A stretch of DNA of 64,000 nt, taken from NCBI RefSeq assembly GCF_037042905.1, contig NW_026974140.1:14062001-14126000 (forward strand). Reading direction: 5' to 3'. The notes under the pieces are model-generated. The model worked only from the letters and a program-made list of their open reading frames with translations. It did no database searches and was not told the DNA's origin. Each line of letters opens with the position of its first letter. Positions within the stretch are counted from its first letter, which is position 1. The translations under genes and the position numbers were made by a program. This stretch comes from Lytechinus pictus (Eukaryota; Echinodermata; Echinoidea; Temnopleuroida; Toxopneustidae). Positions 13,585 to 26,235 of this stretch are shown one piece after another.

Positions 13585-14285
13585 GGATATACTTTCTAAA
13601 TGCAAAGGAGCTAATCTGGTCCCTCCTCTCATAGTGAGATGAGGGGCCAGTCCTGATTTAATAAGATTCAATCTTTCAGGAGTGAATATTTACCTTTTTT
13701 TAGAGTGAAAGGTAAGAAAAGACGTGCACTTTCACAAAAAGGTAAAAAAAATCACTCTTGAAAGATTTAAATCTCATTCCATCAGGACTGGTCCCTCATC
13801 TCACTCTGAGAGGAGTGTGATTAGATAAAGATTAGCTCCTTTGCATTTAGAAAGTACGTAGAAAGAGAGGGGAGGAGAGAAAGATGATAAATTTTTAAAC
13901 CTTTCTTTGAGTGAAAGTGGGTGTGTTTTTTAACCTTTCATTCCAAAAAAGGTAAAAATTCACTCCTGAAAGATTGAATCTTTATAAATCAGGACTGGCC
14001 CCTCATCTCACGGGACCAGATTAGCTCCTTTGCATTTAGAAAGTAAATAGAAAGAGAGGGGAGTAGAGAATGATGACAAATTTTTAACCTTTCTTTGAGT
14101 GAAAGTGGGTGTCTTTTTTAACCTTTCACTCCAAAAAAAGGTTAAAAAAATCACTCCTGAAAGATTGAATCTTCATAAATCAGGACTGGCCCCTTATCTC
14201 ACTCTAAGAGGAGGGACCAGATTAGCTCCTTTGCATTTGGAAAGTACATAGAAAGAGAGGGGATGGGAGAATGATGATAAGCTGA
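13585..14285. repeat. Inverted plus tandem repeat cluster (about 190-200 bp units)
   Basis: Three direct units lie at about 13755-13900, 13960-14090 and 14150-14285. Each carries GAAAGATTGAATCTT or a variant, then CAGGACTGGCCCCTCATCTC, then TTAGCTCCTTTGCATTTRGA, at periods of 189 and 201 bp. A unit in opposite orientation lies at 13585-13690, so the array can fold back on itself. Pieces such as TTTTTTAGAGTGAAAGGT and AACCTTTCACTCCAAAAAA between units recall the CACTSTAAAAA MITEs. No coding content. Confidence 0.85.
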
Positions 14286-15130
14286 CTTTGAAAAATACAT
14301 CATCTCACACAACTGTCATGACTGTTTTGACCAAGCAGTTCTAGTTTTATATCGTTATTTTTATTTCTTCATTATTTAAAGCAATTTTCTTAAATCATGC
14401 CTGGTAAATCCTGACTCCACATCCTATAAAACATTCGCAATGTATCATCATTAATCTCGACCCGAGAGAATGACGTTTAATCCGCGGTTATAAGATAGTA
14501 GAGAGAAGATGAAAATCATCCCAGTAGCAAGAGTGATAAAGTGATTAGTGTTCTCATAATCATTATAATCTTCACATAACTTCCAAGGCCAGTGATCATA
14601 ATAATGACCATGCTATCAGGATAATTATCCTCTATACAAGTAAATGTTGTTAAAAATAGTTTTCAAAAGTTCATTAAAATACGTTTGAATTCGAAATATT
14701 ATTGGTATTATCATGACGATTGCTGGTTTGAAATTGAAATATATCATAAGTTATAATATCACAGTAAAAGAGAGAGCCTTCATATACTCAGTGAAGGTCC
14801 TGATAGTGTACTATGTATACCAAGATGCCGACATGTACAAAATACCTGAAATAAGGAAAGTGCTTTAAACCTTAACCGCGTTTGCTATGACACAAGTTGG
14901 CAAGATTTGTCACTTCTCGTATTATGCTTCATTAAAAGGTAATTTTCTTTCCGCGTTCTCGCCGATATGCTTCATTAATTCCTAATCATAATTAACCAAC
15001 TAGTATCTTCCTAAGGTGCATCCGACGCTCTATACTGGTGTATGTCTTTATTCTTATGTTAGGAGACAGCTTTATGTTGTTGATTTAGTATAATACTTCA
15101 TTATGATCTTATGGGTTTGGATTGTTATAA
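14286..15130. other. No gene seen
   Basis: AT-rich DNA; no coding homology or repeat structure recognised. Confidence 0.5.
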
Positions 15131-15133
15131 GTA

Positions 15134-15375
15134 TCCACCGGACATGGTGGCTCAGTGGTAGAGCGCTTGCCTCATGAACGAGAGGTCGTGGGTTCGATCC
15201 CCGGACGAGTCGAGTCATACCAAACACTTTAAAAATGCATGGGACCTTCTGCCTTCTTGTCAGGCGCTCGACGAATGAGAATGGAGACTGCATGCAGGGC
15301 CCGCTGGAAGAACAGCTAACAGCTGAGAGTGGCTACCCTGCATGGGTAAATAAGAGTTGTTATTATTATTATTAC
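15134..15375 (+). mobile_element. tRNA-derived SINE (copy 2, well preserved)
   Basis: The A box TGGCTCAGTGG (15148-15158) and B box GGTTCGATCC (15191-15200) are intact. The body shares GGACCTTCTGCC, TTGTCAGGCGCTCGAC and GGCTACCCTGCATGG with copy 1 at 113. The copy ends in a (TTA)n tail at about 15358-15374. I could not pair a proper acceptor stem, which argues against a functional tRNA. The strong boxes suggest it could still be transcribed by pol III. Confidence 0.82.
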
Positions 15376-15418
15376 CTCCACCCCCTCTTCTCCCTCTCCC
15401 ACTCTCCCCCCCCTCTCA

Positions 15419-15450
<32 letters not shown>

Positions 15451-15475
15451 CTCACTTTCTCTCTCACTCTCTATT
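15376..15475. repeat. Pyrimidine (CT)n microsatellite
   Basis: CCTCC, CTCTCC and then (CT)n and (CTAT) runs immediately follow the SINE tail. Simple sequence only. Confidence 0.85.
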
Positions 15476-17074
15476 GAACACTGTTTCTGTCGCTTTCACT
15501 TAAAATCTGACCTCAATCGTTTAATATTCCGTTGTGTCTTTATGAAATTCTACCGAGAATATATTGAAAAAAACATTATATAAATGAAGGCTGCATGAGG
15601 ACAACATATAAATTTGCTGCTTGGGTAGATCACCCCTCCACAAATAAAATATAAAAACGAATATAGAGATCAATTGCGAAGGGACATGCAGACCTAAATT
15701 CAACCATGTCGTCATTTTTTTTCTAGGTGGAGGAATATAATTTTTATAAATATCTAATACTCTCTTTTAATAATTCTTCTTCCCCCTCCCCCTCCCCGGT
15801 TGAGACTTTTGGTGGTGAGTGCATGTCTTTTCGGTAGTCTACTCTACTTATAAAAATATCTTAACCAACCAAACGCAAGGATAGTAAAAGCTTATTAGTA
15901 ATGAATGAAGAAATATTTTACCATCGTAAAAAATTCACGCATTGAATAGGTGTATCCAGTATGTGGAGTACATTCTATGCTCAGAAGAAGTAAGCACTCA
16001 ACGGCTGCCTCTCAACCTCTTTCCCATGTTTGATCTGTCTTAGTTCTATATATGACGAACTATTTTGAAGATCGAATAGGAACCACCAACTAACATTCAA
16101 ATTTTCATCTATTTCTGAACATCAAGCATGAGTTCTTATGGGAGCTTCTTATCATAAAACGTAATGGTGTACCAGTTGAAAACATGAATTTGCTGCCGAT
16201 ATATGTTACTATAGTTACCACATTGTATAAACTTGATAATTAGGTAGACATGATTAGGTTTTTTGTCTTTTGTTGTATCAGATTAAGAACTAATTGCATG
16301 CAATATTAAGTGGAATATAACTGCTCAATTGTCATATATTAGTTTTGTCATAAATGCTCCTATTTGGTAAAGCGTTCTTTTTATTGCTAGCTTTTGACCA
16401 TGGCCCTGGGAAGCGGGGTGCCAAAATATCCTTCATTATTTTGAGAGAGGAAACCCTCCCCCCTCTTTTGCTTGTCAATTCTTTTTTACCCAAATCACCT
16501 TCATTTTAGAGTGAAAACCCTCTCTTTTGTGAACAAAACCAGCTCCCCCTCTGCATTTCACCTTCCTTTCTGAAAAGCCAGATTTTTCTATCCGGAATTT
16601 CTGGAGAGCATAAAAAAATATAGGAAATGAATATGAAAGGCTTCTCAGACCAACCATCGTCATTTTCGATTTCTTAAATAGACTTTTCATTACAAATTAT
16701 TTAGATTTGGAATATGGATATAGGCTATTTGTTAAGTCTAAGTCATCAATAAAAGTTCAGAATCTCTAAGTAAGATTATAATGAATAAACAAGCATACTT
16801 TTATTGATTCAGCAAAGTTTTTACAGCCATTTTTATACGTTCAAAAGGTAACTTAATCGATGTGGTCATACCGGAGCATCTTCATCCATTCTGATTTGGG
16901 ATGCGCTCCATGTAAGATTGAGATGAGAGGATCAATTAGATGAAGAGAATGAGAATGAGGAAGGCGATGGGTGTCTATTCCACGGGTCGTGTAGTGTTGA
17001 TGTATTATAGGGTTCATCCATTGATTGTGAAACCTCAAGCCCTTGATATCCACTCGGTTACTTCATGAATTAGG
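15476..17074. other. No gene seen
   Basis: No recognised coding frame. A pyrimidine-rich patch of CCCTC words lies at 15780-15800 and another at 16450-16600. Confidence 0.5.
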
Positions 17075-17415
17075 GGGTATTTCACATCGGTACAGCACTG
17101 GTCGTGTTAGGAGCCTTTCACAGTGGTAATGCGCTGTTCTTTTGGGGTCTTTCACATCGGTACTGCACTGGTCGTTTTGGGAGCCTTTCACATTGGTATT
17201 GCGTTGTTCTTTTGGGGGTCTTTCACATCGGTAAAGCACTGGCCGTGTTAGGAGCCTTTCACAGTGGTATTGCGCTGTTCTTTTGGGGTCTTTCACATCG
17301 GTACTGTCGTGTTAGGGGACTTTCATATTGTTATTGTACTGTTCTAGTGGTCTTTCACATCGGTGCTGTGCCGGTTGTGTTAAAGCCTTTAACATTGTTA
17401 TTGTACTCTTCGTGT
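17075..17415. repeat. Minisatellite, about 70-bp unit, five copies
   Basis: The word TTCACATCGG recurs at 17081, 17151, 17222, 17292 and 17353, giving periods of 70, 71, 70 and 61. Each unit splits into two related halves of about 35 bp, one with CTTTCACATCGGTA and one with CTTTCACAGTGGTA. The later copies decay. The array gives an open frame on each strand because one unit happens to lack stops; both are artefacts. Confidence 0.9.
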
Positions 17416-18504
17416 TGGGATAACTTTACCTCTTGTCCGTCTTAAGGCTTATATAAAAATGTATACCCTGCATGAGAAGGTCTGAAAAATTTCGAGAAAC
17501 TGTCCTTGGAACAATCTCATTTTTTAATGAAATTTCCATATCCACTGGTATCATTGTAGGTAATCCATCAACAATAATTGTACAGGGGTCTTGTAATAGT
17601 AACTGACAAGAGTTAAAACAAAACGAATTTATATGAGTTTTGGTTCATTTATAGAGAAAGGGAAACAATCTGTAGCAGCGAACCGTATAATAATTGTATT
17701 TTCAAATCAGTTTTTCAACAAATCCGATATGGTGGCGGGAATTTCCTTGCAATAAGATGTCAGATAACTTACTGACTGTTCTACACTTTTTCAAAGATGG
17801 TTTTACAATGCCATTAAAATCATCTTAGATTTTATATTCACTATATTCTGAAAGATCTAATAGTTTGTTATACACCCGCTCGTCAAAAATGGTGTTTAAA
17901 AACGCAATTTCAAATAAAAACACATTAATTTTGCGCCAATGTAAACTGAATAATCATCCAAAAGAAAATTTGTACTTTGAGGTATGAAACGACCTCCCTA
18001 CCCCGTCACTATTAATGTAGGCCTATATCACTCACGTTTTTAACCGTGCGAATTGGACGAGATGAAATGGGCTGTTCAAATAGGCACTTAGCCGGTCAGA
18101 TGCGTAACCCAAACTCCCTCTTATAGCCTCTCCAACCAACCTCCAGCTGATGAGAGGCAAGGTGGTTCATGATTCAATTTGACCGATATATTCTCGCCCT
18201 TACTTCTCTCACTGAGTTAATTTAGTGGACACAGGTGCATGAACTTTCCCTTAAAGATCGGGAGATCAACTTTAACGACTGAAGCTTGTCCCGTTAAGAG
18301 AGAAGAGAAAATGAGTTTGGCCGTGGAGTCATGCTTGTTGTGGGAAAAGCTCTCTTCACAGTCACTTTTTGAATTACCATTAATGTTCTTAATATATTGG
18401 TTGCTCGTATCATAGACCCATGCTCGTATGTGTATTCCTTGTACTCCCGCCATCTGCTTCGCAACTACATTTTTTTTCTCTAAAGTTTAGAGCAAATGGG
18501 AAAA
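17416..18504. other. No gene seen
   Basis: AT-rich DNA without a recognised feature. Confidence 0.5.
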
Positions 18505-18561
18505 AATAAGGTGGCGAAGAATTCAGCATTTTAATATGCTATAAATCTTCGCCACCTCATT
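18505..18561. repeat. Strong 57-nt hairpin
   Basis: The left stem GGTGGCGAAGA pairs with TCTTCGCCACC, extended by ATAAGGTGG against CCTCAT. An inner stem AGCAT/ATGCT closes a short loop. It could be a tiny MITE or the stem of a structured RNA; the sequence alone does not decide. Confidence 0.6.
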
Positions 18562-19750
18562 TTTCTACTGTCTCCTTATATCAGGTCACGTAGTGAATTG
18601 CCCAGTCCTGCCCCCCCCTCTTTCTCTTTATCCCCCATGTAATTGAAATGATATTTTAAGCAAAGTATACCATATATCCAAAACACAAATTCTTCCCTAT
18701 CTCTCTTTTCTGGAACTTACATTAACTAACGTTCATACGTCACAATTACCCAACCACCCCACCCTTCTCCTTGTCCTCTTATACTCTCTCTTTCATCCCG
18801 TTCATTATAGTACAGTCTATTTCGTTACAAAATACCACAAAAACGTGAATAATGAAACAGACGACATTCCTCCATCGTCATTGTTCCATGCGAGTGACTA
18901 CATACATCGAACTTTGGCGCCAGATTCGCACGGCGTTTAATCTGAGCGATCTTTAGAAGATATGAACAGAGTGCATGGCGGGATATCTTGTTAATGGGAG
19001 AGCGTTGTGATTCTTCAAAGATTGTGACAAGATGATCTCATAAAGGTTTATTTATGATTAATATTTAACGAATCTGCATTGGGAAGGCGCCATATTGACC
19101 CGAGTAAGAAATCATAACGTCTTAGATTTAATCACGGAATTCATCTGTAGTAATCCTCCAATTTTCGAATGACATTTCCCCTCTTAAATTACAATGATTT
19201 TTACGATCTATCAAGATTATATTTTGTCATAATTATAGCCCAAATCATCATCGACGCATAATGTAATCTGTTTTACATAGTTGTAAGGGAATTATTATTG
19301 GTCAATGAAGTAAAGTTATGATTTTAGCAATATACGTAGTTACAAAAACATCTTTTTTTAATTCATATTTTTGGGGGAGGGGGTGTCATGAGATTAAAGG
19401 TTTCTATGCCATAATAGATTCTGAAATGTGTAGGAGTGTCTGTAATTCAAGTGAAATAATAACCCTCTGAGCTTGATGATACATTGCACTAGGTATGTGC
19501 CATCATCAAAATGCAATTAAGCTTTATTCTGAGATGCTTTTGTTATGGTCTGTAGAGTCTTAACCGATGCGCCCCAATTAAAGAACGTTATCGCAAGCTG
19601 TACACATTACAGTAAGGCAACGAACACATAAAGAAAGAGGAAGCTCATTGCTTCCATTATGTTTGTATGTTCATGCCTCATCATAAAGATTTCGAATTAT
19701 ATTTTTATAAATACACGAAATATTGAATATTGTATAATCATAAAGATAAT
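18562..19750. other. No gene seen
   Basis: Mostly unique-looking AT-rich DNA with no coding homology. Confidence 0.5.
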
Positions 19751-19880
19751 ATCGATGGTGATGATGGTAATTATAGTAATGATGATAATGATGATAGTAG
19801 TTATGATAATAGTAATAGTAGTAGTAGTAGTAGTAGTAGTAACGCAGAATTATAGACAATGATAATATTGATGGTGATGA
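19751..19880. repeat. GAT/GTA trinucleotide microsatellite
   Basis: GATGAT, GATAAT and (GTA)n triplets, with nine GTA/GTAGTA units at about 19810-19842. False frames over it read poly-Val/Met and poly-Tyr/His. Confidence 0.85.
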
Positions 19881-20087
19881 CAATCATGAGAATGATGAGT
19901 CTATTAGTTCTAAAACGTCATATACTTGTAGAAGAAAATTCAATGTTTAATGGACTAAGTAACAACTTCAACTTGAATACAGTTTCATGTTTTTTCTCTC
20001 TTCTTTTCAGTCATAACGAACTCGCGAACATGGCCGCATTACCAAGCCTTCCTTGCATACCATGCATGAATAACACTACATTATCAT

Positions 20088-20388
20088 CAGGGGCGGATCC
20101 AGCTTTTTATAAAGGGGGGGTTGGGGTGGTATGCGAGGGAGCGTAGCGACCGAGTCCAAGCGAGCGGAGCGAGCGAGGGGGGAGGGTGTAGGAGGGGGGT
20201 GTCCCCCCTTCCACAGTAGGGAAAATTTTTGAAAATCTGTGTGTGAAAATGGCGTTTTCTTGCATCTAAAACACCACTCTTTTTGGTATAGAGGTCGTTG
20301 CCAAATTAACCCCCATGAAAATTTGTAAAATTAAGTTGCATTTTCCTGTGACATTTGTTCGCCCAACCCCCCCCCTCCCCCAAAAAGA

Positions 20389-20431
<43 letters not shown>

Positions 20432-20564
20432 GAAATAAATACATAGAAATAGAATAAAATAAAATTACAAGTTTTAAAAAAAAGATAAGATTTAAAAAAA
20501 TGGTCCCCGGATTTTTTTTTGGGGGGGTTGCAACCCCCCCAACCCCCCCTCTAGATCCGCTTCT
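20088..20564. mobile_element. Repeat element with G/C-run ends
   Basis: The left end CAGGGGCGGATCCAG and the right end CTAGATCCGCTTCTG are inverse variants. Inward of these ends lie GGGGGGGTTGGGG on the left and its inverse, CCCCCCCAACCCCCC, on the right. The interior holds a GAGCGNAGCGA patch (20132-20178) and an (AAT)n run (about 20391-20429). Non-coding. Confidence 0.7.
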
Positions 20565-22819
20565 GATCATAGATCTTCGTTTGCTTCCACTTTGCATCCA
20601 TTGCCCTTTCTCGCTCTCCTGACACTTTTGAGGAAAAAAAAAGAAAATCGACTTTCTCTTCGTTGTCAGTTAAATTACAGCTAACCACAAACACTCCGAG
20701 GAATTAATGTGGACAGAACTGAGACGCTTTTCAATTCAAAACTTCCATCCTTAAATACCCATCTATTCACAAGCACCTTTTTCTTCCATACATGTGACAG
20801 TTTCTTCCTAAAAAAGACATGATTTATTTAGGATAATAACCACCTTTTAAATGTCTTCATTTTGAATGTCATTTAAAATGGACCTTATCATTCATGTTTC
20901 ATTTATTTGTTCGACTTCGCTTTTCTGCAGATGAAATGTAATTGAGTGGAGAATATTGTCTATTCGACTGAAAGACGAGTGCTTGAGTAAATGCCTGGAT
21001 GATTTTACCGTGTCTTGTCACTTACACGCCGTCGGCTTCACAAAGATGAGATTCTTTGAATGTAGGGTGTGTGTGTGTGGGTGTAAGAGAGGGAGAGAGA
21101 GAGTGAGAGAGCGAGCAAGCGAGAGAGAAGCGGGGAGATGGGGGTAGCATTGGGAAATATTGTTGAAATATATTTTCAATATAGTTTTATATTACATTTA
21201 TCTTTCGTGTTTTTTTTTTATCGAACCTCTTGCAAACAGCTGAAACGCACATGAGAAGATTCAATGATTTTGGACTATCTAAAGCTGACTTATATCTCCT
21301 GAAATTTCAGTCAAGATAAAGCAATTAATGTTCCGTTGCTATAACTTACATCCCCATTAGCATGGACATTCACTCCGCCTCCCGCCAAAAATGTATCTGC
21401 ATGAATCGCGCCGAACATCATCAAACAGGCAACCCAAATCGTATAGCGAGTATAATTGGAGGGGAGGAAAGAAAGAAAATTAAAATGCTCTGAGCAAGTA
21501 CCCTATCTCCCCATTTCATATATCCTTTCTCATTGATGGTGACCTTTCCAAGGTAAATAAAATGTGTTTCATATAGAGACACACTAGTTTCTGAATCATG
21601 AAAGCATTATAATCATGTTAGTAGGGTAATAATGTAAGGTGACTGAGAACTTCGTGTCTGCTTCCTTCGCCATCTGTATTGGTGTTAATTCCGACTTTTT
21701 GCATTGGAGATTTCTCAATCTAAAGGTCAGTCCCATCAATAAAGATTTATGTTTAAGATATTTAAAATTAATGAAAGAGTAACAAAATTGAAATCTATCA
21801 AAATTCATATTTCTATCTATCCTAATTCATAATTTTGATGTAAAATTGATTGTCTAAAACAGATATTAAAGCAATTGAACATCACTTTTGTATATAAAAT
21901 TTATTCAAACATTATTACAACGGCATTCTTTTCGTGATTAAGATGGAGTGCTTTTCTCCAGCCCCCCCCCCTCCTCCCCCCACCCCCACCACCCCCTCCC
22001 CGCGCAAGTGTCATTTTTTGCTGTTTAGCATTATCATTTTCAATGATGTCATAATTAGCCGCTTTGAAATTTCACACGCCAAATACATTTCAAATTGTTA
22101 ACATTCAAAATGTCATCATTTTTCTCCCTCGTTCGCTTCTCTCACTTGCAAGTTGTCTAAAATAGTGCAACGTATCAAAGAAATAAACTCAAATGTAAAA
22201 AGTTTTACCTTATATACTACACCCCACTTATCGTTTTGCCAAATCGTCATTATGGATGGCAACAAACTCAAACACATTCTCTCTCTCATTCTATATGCTG
22301 GAAGAATAATGCATTGTACCCATTAACAACAACAAAGATAAAAACCCTCAAAGACGAAGAAAGGCTTGTGTATTTTAATGCAATTTATTTGGAAAAACGT
22401 TGGGCAATGTGTGAATATAAAATATATATTCATATATATTTTTACAGATTTTCAGCAAAATAAACATGCTAGTGCTATATTATACAAATATTATGCTTGA
22501 CCTAGATTTACTGATTAGGCTTATTGAAGAAAGACAACTGATATTTTCCTTAATTCATCATTAGGCCTGAGAATGAATGAATAGTGCAAGACTCGCAACA
22601 ATCAATGATCGAGTGTATTTAGCTATTCATCAATTACACGGAAATTAAACAAATTGATTTTAGAGGGCCATAAATGACCATAATTATCAGTGCCTCACGA
22701 AATACAGACAGATATGACGTTGTATGTCATTACACGCCTGAAATGTAAACACACTAATGGATAAAGAACTTTAGTAGATAAGTGTAACATTCCAGCCACT
22801 CGTAAAATTACTATAGATT
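20565..22819. other. No gene seen
   Basis: Contains a (GT)n/(GA)n microsatellite (about 21066-21130) and a C-rich patch (21961-22000). No coding homology was recognised. Confidence 0.5.
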
Positions 22820-23175
22820 TTGATTTGATTTATTGTTTTCTTCTGCATCCATGGAACATTCGTATAATACATTTTCCATAACATAATAAACATAAGGCAT
22901 GAATCACAAATAAAGTGTACTAAAAAAAAAAAATAATAATTCCAGACAAAAATGATTAACTACCAAATTATTATATGATATTCACAATTTGCAGGAGAAG
23001 GATTGTCATCATAAGCAGATTGCTTGAAGAAAAATGACAATCCCAAACTAAAACTAATTAAATTAATTAATACGTTTATAAAGCAGAATGGGCATATATT
23101 TTAAATACGAATCATCAATTCATGCAATATTTTTAGTATGAAGATGAAGATGATAAAGGTGAGGGTGACGGTGAT

Positions 23176-23210
<35 letters not shown>

Positions 23211-23307
23211 GGCCATGGAGATGATGGTGGTCATGATGGGGATATTGGTAATGACTGAATCGAAGGAGGAATGAATTCACGATAAAAAAGGATACGACAC
23301 AGAAATT
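22820..23307 (-). mobile_element. Probable 3' UTR and tail of the LINE remnant
   Basis: Downstream (minus strand) of the reverse-transcriptase stop lies non-coding DNA with a (GAT)n microsatellite at about 23175-23210. It ends near 22820 in a tail reading AATAAATCAAATCAAA on the minus strand, the kind of short tandem tail that LINEs leave at their 3' end. Whether the microsatellite belongs to the original element or arose later cannot be told. The 3' boundary is inferred only from this tail. Confidence 0.45.
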
Positions 23308-24124
23308 TTACTTCAAATATTCTGATAATAACATAGATTTAACGTTTGCCTTAAATGAGTGAAGAGACGGAGATTGTGTTACAGACTCTGGTAGAGAGTT
23401 CCACAAATCTGGACCATGGTGTCTTATGGATCTCTGCGCAATAAGCAATTTGGGGTTGATTAAATGGAAATTTGAAGAGTTACGGGTAGGGTATGAAATG
23501 AATAAATGTATTCAGAGTATAAAATTGTGGAATGAAGGTGGGAGCATGTCATTTACGTACTTAAACATAAGTAGTAAACTTTGAAGTGAATTTATGTCAA
23601 ATACTTTTAGAGTCTTTAGTTTATGGAATAATGGATTTGTGTGTGATAAATATTGGGAATCAGTACAGATTCGAATTGCTTTTTCTGTAATAAGTATATT
23701 GTATTAATTTTAGTTTTTGCACATGTTGCCCAAACTATGTTGCAATACGATGTATAAGGTAATATTAATGAATTGTATATAGTATGATAAGAGTTGTATG
23801 TGGAATTATGTTTTTCATTTTGTAAAGTATACCTACGTTTCTAGAAATACTAGTAGTTATACAACGTACATGTTCATTCCAATTTAAATTTTCATCTATT
23901 GTGACACCTAAAAACTTTGTTTCTCTTTTCCTTTTGAGAGGAATATTATCTATGTTTATATTGAAAGGAAATTCGTTACCATGTGAGTGTGTATACTTGA
24001 AATATATAAAGTTTGTTTTATCTATATTGAGTGAAAGCTTATTACACTTAAACCTCAAAGATAGTTTTGGCAATTCACGGTTAATTATATCTACTAATAT
24101 GTATGAGTTCTGTGACAATTTCAA
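23308..24124 (-). pseudogene. Non-LTR retrotransposon reverse transcriptase, C-terminal remnant
   Basis: Read on the minus strand this is the end of an ORF2-type reverse transcriptase of the jockey/CR1-like LINE group. The upper part (about 24060-23770) shows NKLSLNIDKTNFIYF, then KFLGVTIDENLNWNEHV, then ISRNVGILYKMK, the classic thumb region after the YADD palm motif. In shifted frames it continues with YCNIVWATCAKT, then KAIRICTDSQYLSHTNPLF, then FKYVNDMLPPSFHNF, and ends with GPDLWNSLPESV-QSPSLHSFK and a TAA at 23308-23310. I count a frameshift near 23780, another near 23675 and an in-frame TGA near 23514. The 5' part with the catalytic YADD is missing or degraded above about 24130, so this is a dead, 5'-truncated copy. 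The LINE identity is firm; the clade is an inference. Confidence 0.85.
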
Positions 24125-24130
24125 AATGAG

Positions 24131-25484
24131 GTGAATAGATCTGTAATTTTGACAAGATCGACATTGTCATTGGATCACGCATTGAAATTGCTTATGGAAA
24201 TTCGTGTTATAATTCTGATAAGAATCATAAGTACGATGCACATTTTATAACAACATATAATGCCTCTTCTCAATGTATGACTTATTCTTTATAGGATTTG
24301 GAGGAATTATAAAAGCAATTTTTTTTTCAGTAACTCAAAGCAAATATTTGTGACATTCACCTGCGCAACACAGTCAGTGAACTGACAGGTTATTGGCGCG
24401 CAACTTCACACCATAATTTATGAATAGCTTTCGATAACCCCTCACCCCAACTTTACCCCATCTCAGTAAGATATATGATTCATTTTTATGACCCGTTATA
24501 GCCAAAAGTTTTGACACCACCGTTTAGTTGTGATTCTGTGCCATGTGCACATTGGATTAGCTAGAAATACTAACAAAAGGGGCAAGTCATTTTCAATATC
24601 TGATACACTGCTGGTGAAAGCAATGAAATGGCGCCCCTTTCAACTTTTGAAGCTTTTAGTTTCTTCACCGGTTGGTCGTGAGTTTCAAGTTTCAAGTTGT
24701 TTTTAAGCTTTACTTTTGTCCCTTTTCTCCCCTCTCCTTTTTTTTTCCTGTTGGTGCCCCCTGATGCCTACCGCACGTGCCCCATTATTGTGTTCCGATA
24801 ATCCGATTTTGTCACAGTTACCATAGTCAGCTACTAATATATTAGACCAATGCTTGTCTTCCAACAACCAATCAAATATGCAAGTTAGCTAACCGATAGT
24901 TTGGTTTCTCGGTTTAGTGAGAGTTGACAGTCATTGCTCACAATAGTGTTGATACCTGTTTTTTTTTTCAAGAAACAGTCCTCTGTCATGATGACTGCAT
25001 TGGACCACACATAGATTTTTTTTTATTTTTAATATGACGGTGAGATTACTGAGATATATACCGATGATGTTGGTGTGTAAAACCACAAATAAGAATAGTC
25101 TTACAATCTGTTCTACTTGAGTAGTGGATTACAAACAATATCCAATTATCATGCGATACGTTTGTTTTGGACTTGGTATCAGATTAAGTAGTTTGATATC
25201 ACCCCCAGTTAAATCTTGAGGTAAATACAACTGTTTAAGTTTAAATACCAAACTTATTATGTAGTTCAATTTATAACGGTCTTGTTAGATCATTGCTGTG
25301 AGATGAATATACCAATGGCTCAAGTCAATTGGGACTTCACTTTTATTATTAGTTTCTTTTTATCTTCATTATTTCCTTATCTTATTTAGTTTAGAACCCG
25401 TACACTCAGAAGGGGCACTCCCTGGTTACACTGTATCCCATTCTCATTACTGCGTCGTCTTCCTACACAATATTTGTTTTCACC
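24131..25484. other. No gene seen
   Basis: No recognisable coding sequence. The LINE remnant may extend a little way in as decayed palm-domain sequence up to about 24180. Confidence 0.45.
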
Positions 25485-25660
25485 GGTTTTTCATCATCAC
25501 CACCATAACCGCAATCACCATCATCGTCCTTACCACCACCATCACCACCACCACCATCATCATCATCATCAACATCATCATCATCATCAACATCATCATC
25601 ATCAACATCATAATCATAATCATCATAATCTTCATTATCATCATCAATCACAATCATGTT
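25485..25660. repeat. (CAT)n/(CAC)n microsatellite
   Basis: Triplets CAT, CAC and CAA run for about 175 bp. False frames read poly-His on the plus strand and poly-Asp on the minus strand. Confidence 0.92.
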
Positions 25661-26012
25661 TGTTGTTGATTTATTTGGCTATATTCATTTTCTTTCCACT
25701 CTCTATTATGACAAAGATGAAATATTAAAGGTCAATACGGACCAAGACAATGATTGAATACGTGTGTTGAAACCGGTTTACATGATTGTGGTCGCAGGTG
25801 GCCAAATAGGGAATTACTGTTAGCCTACATGGAGAATGTACATGTAGGCTTGTTTATCCTGCATGAACCACATTGAACAAAAAAAACTTATTTAATATAT
25901 TCACAAAATGATATCATATTTCACCCTTTCCGTTACAAACCTCAGTCAAATTCTCCTACGGCGGCCGTATGGTACGGAGCCCGGAAGGGGACATGCATGA
26001 CAATTTTTTTTT

Positions 26013-26235
26013 AATAAGTCGTTCCCACCACTTATAAGTCGTTCCCACCACTTATAAGTCGTTCCCACCACTTATAAGTCGTTCCCACCACTTATAAGTC
26101 GTTCCCACCACTTATAAGTCGTTCCCACCACTTATAAGTCGTTACCACCACTTATAAGTCGTTCCCACCACTTATAAGTCGTTCCCACCACTTATAAGTC
26201 GTTCCCACCACTTATAAGTCGTTCCCACCACTTAT
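26013..26235 (+). repeat. 20-bp tandem repeats, left arm, about 11 copies
   Basis: The unit CTTATAAGTCGTTCCCACCA is repeated head to tail almost without change; one copy has TTACC for TTCCC. The unit itself contains the palindrome CTTATAAG. Confidence 0.95.

Noticed and set aside
15141..15215. Possible functional tRNA gene with intact A and B boxes
   Set aside because: No convincing acceptor stem pairing, and the flanking body is shared with another copy at 113-335, so it is a SINE.
17063..17445. Repetitive open frames on both strands (77 and 113 codons)
   Set aside because: They run through a 70-bp minisatellite; the period is not a multiple of three throughout and the copies decay without frame conservation.
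25463..25728. Poly-His (plus) and poly-Asp (minus) open frames
   Set aside because: They lie wholly on a CAT/CAC triplet microsatellite.
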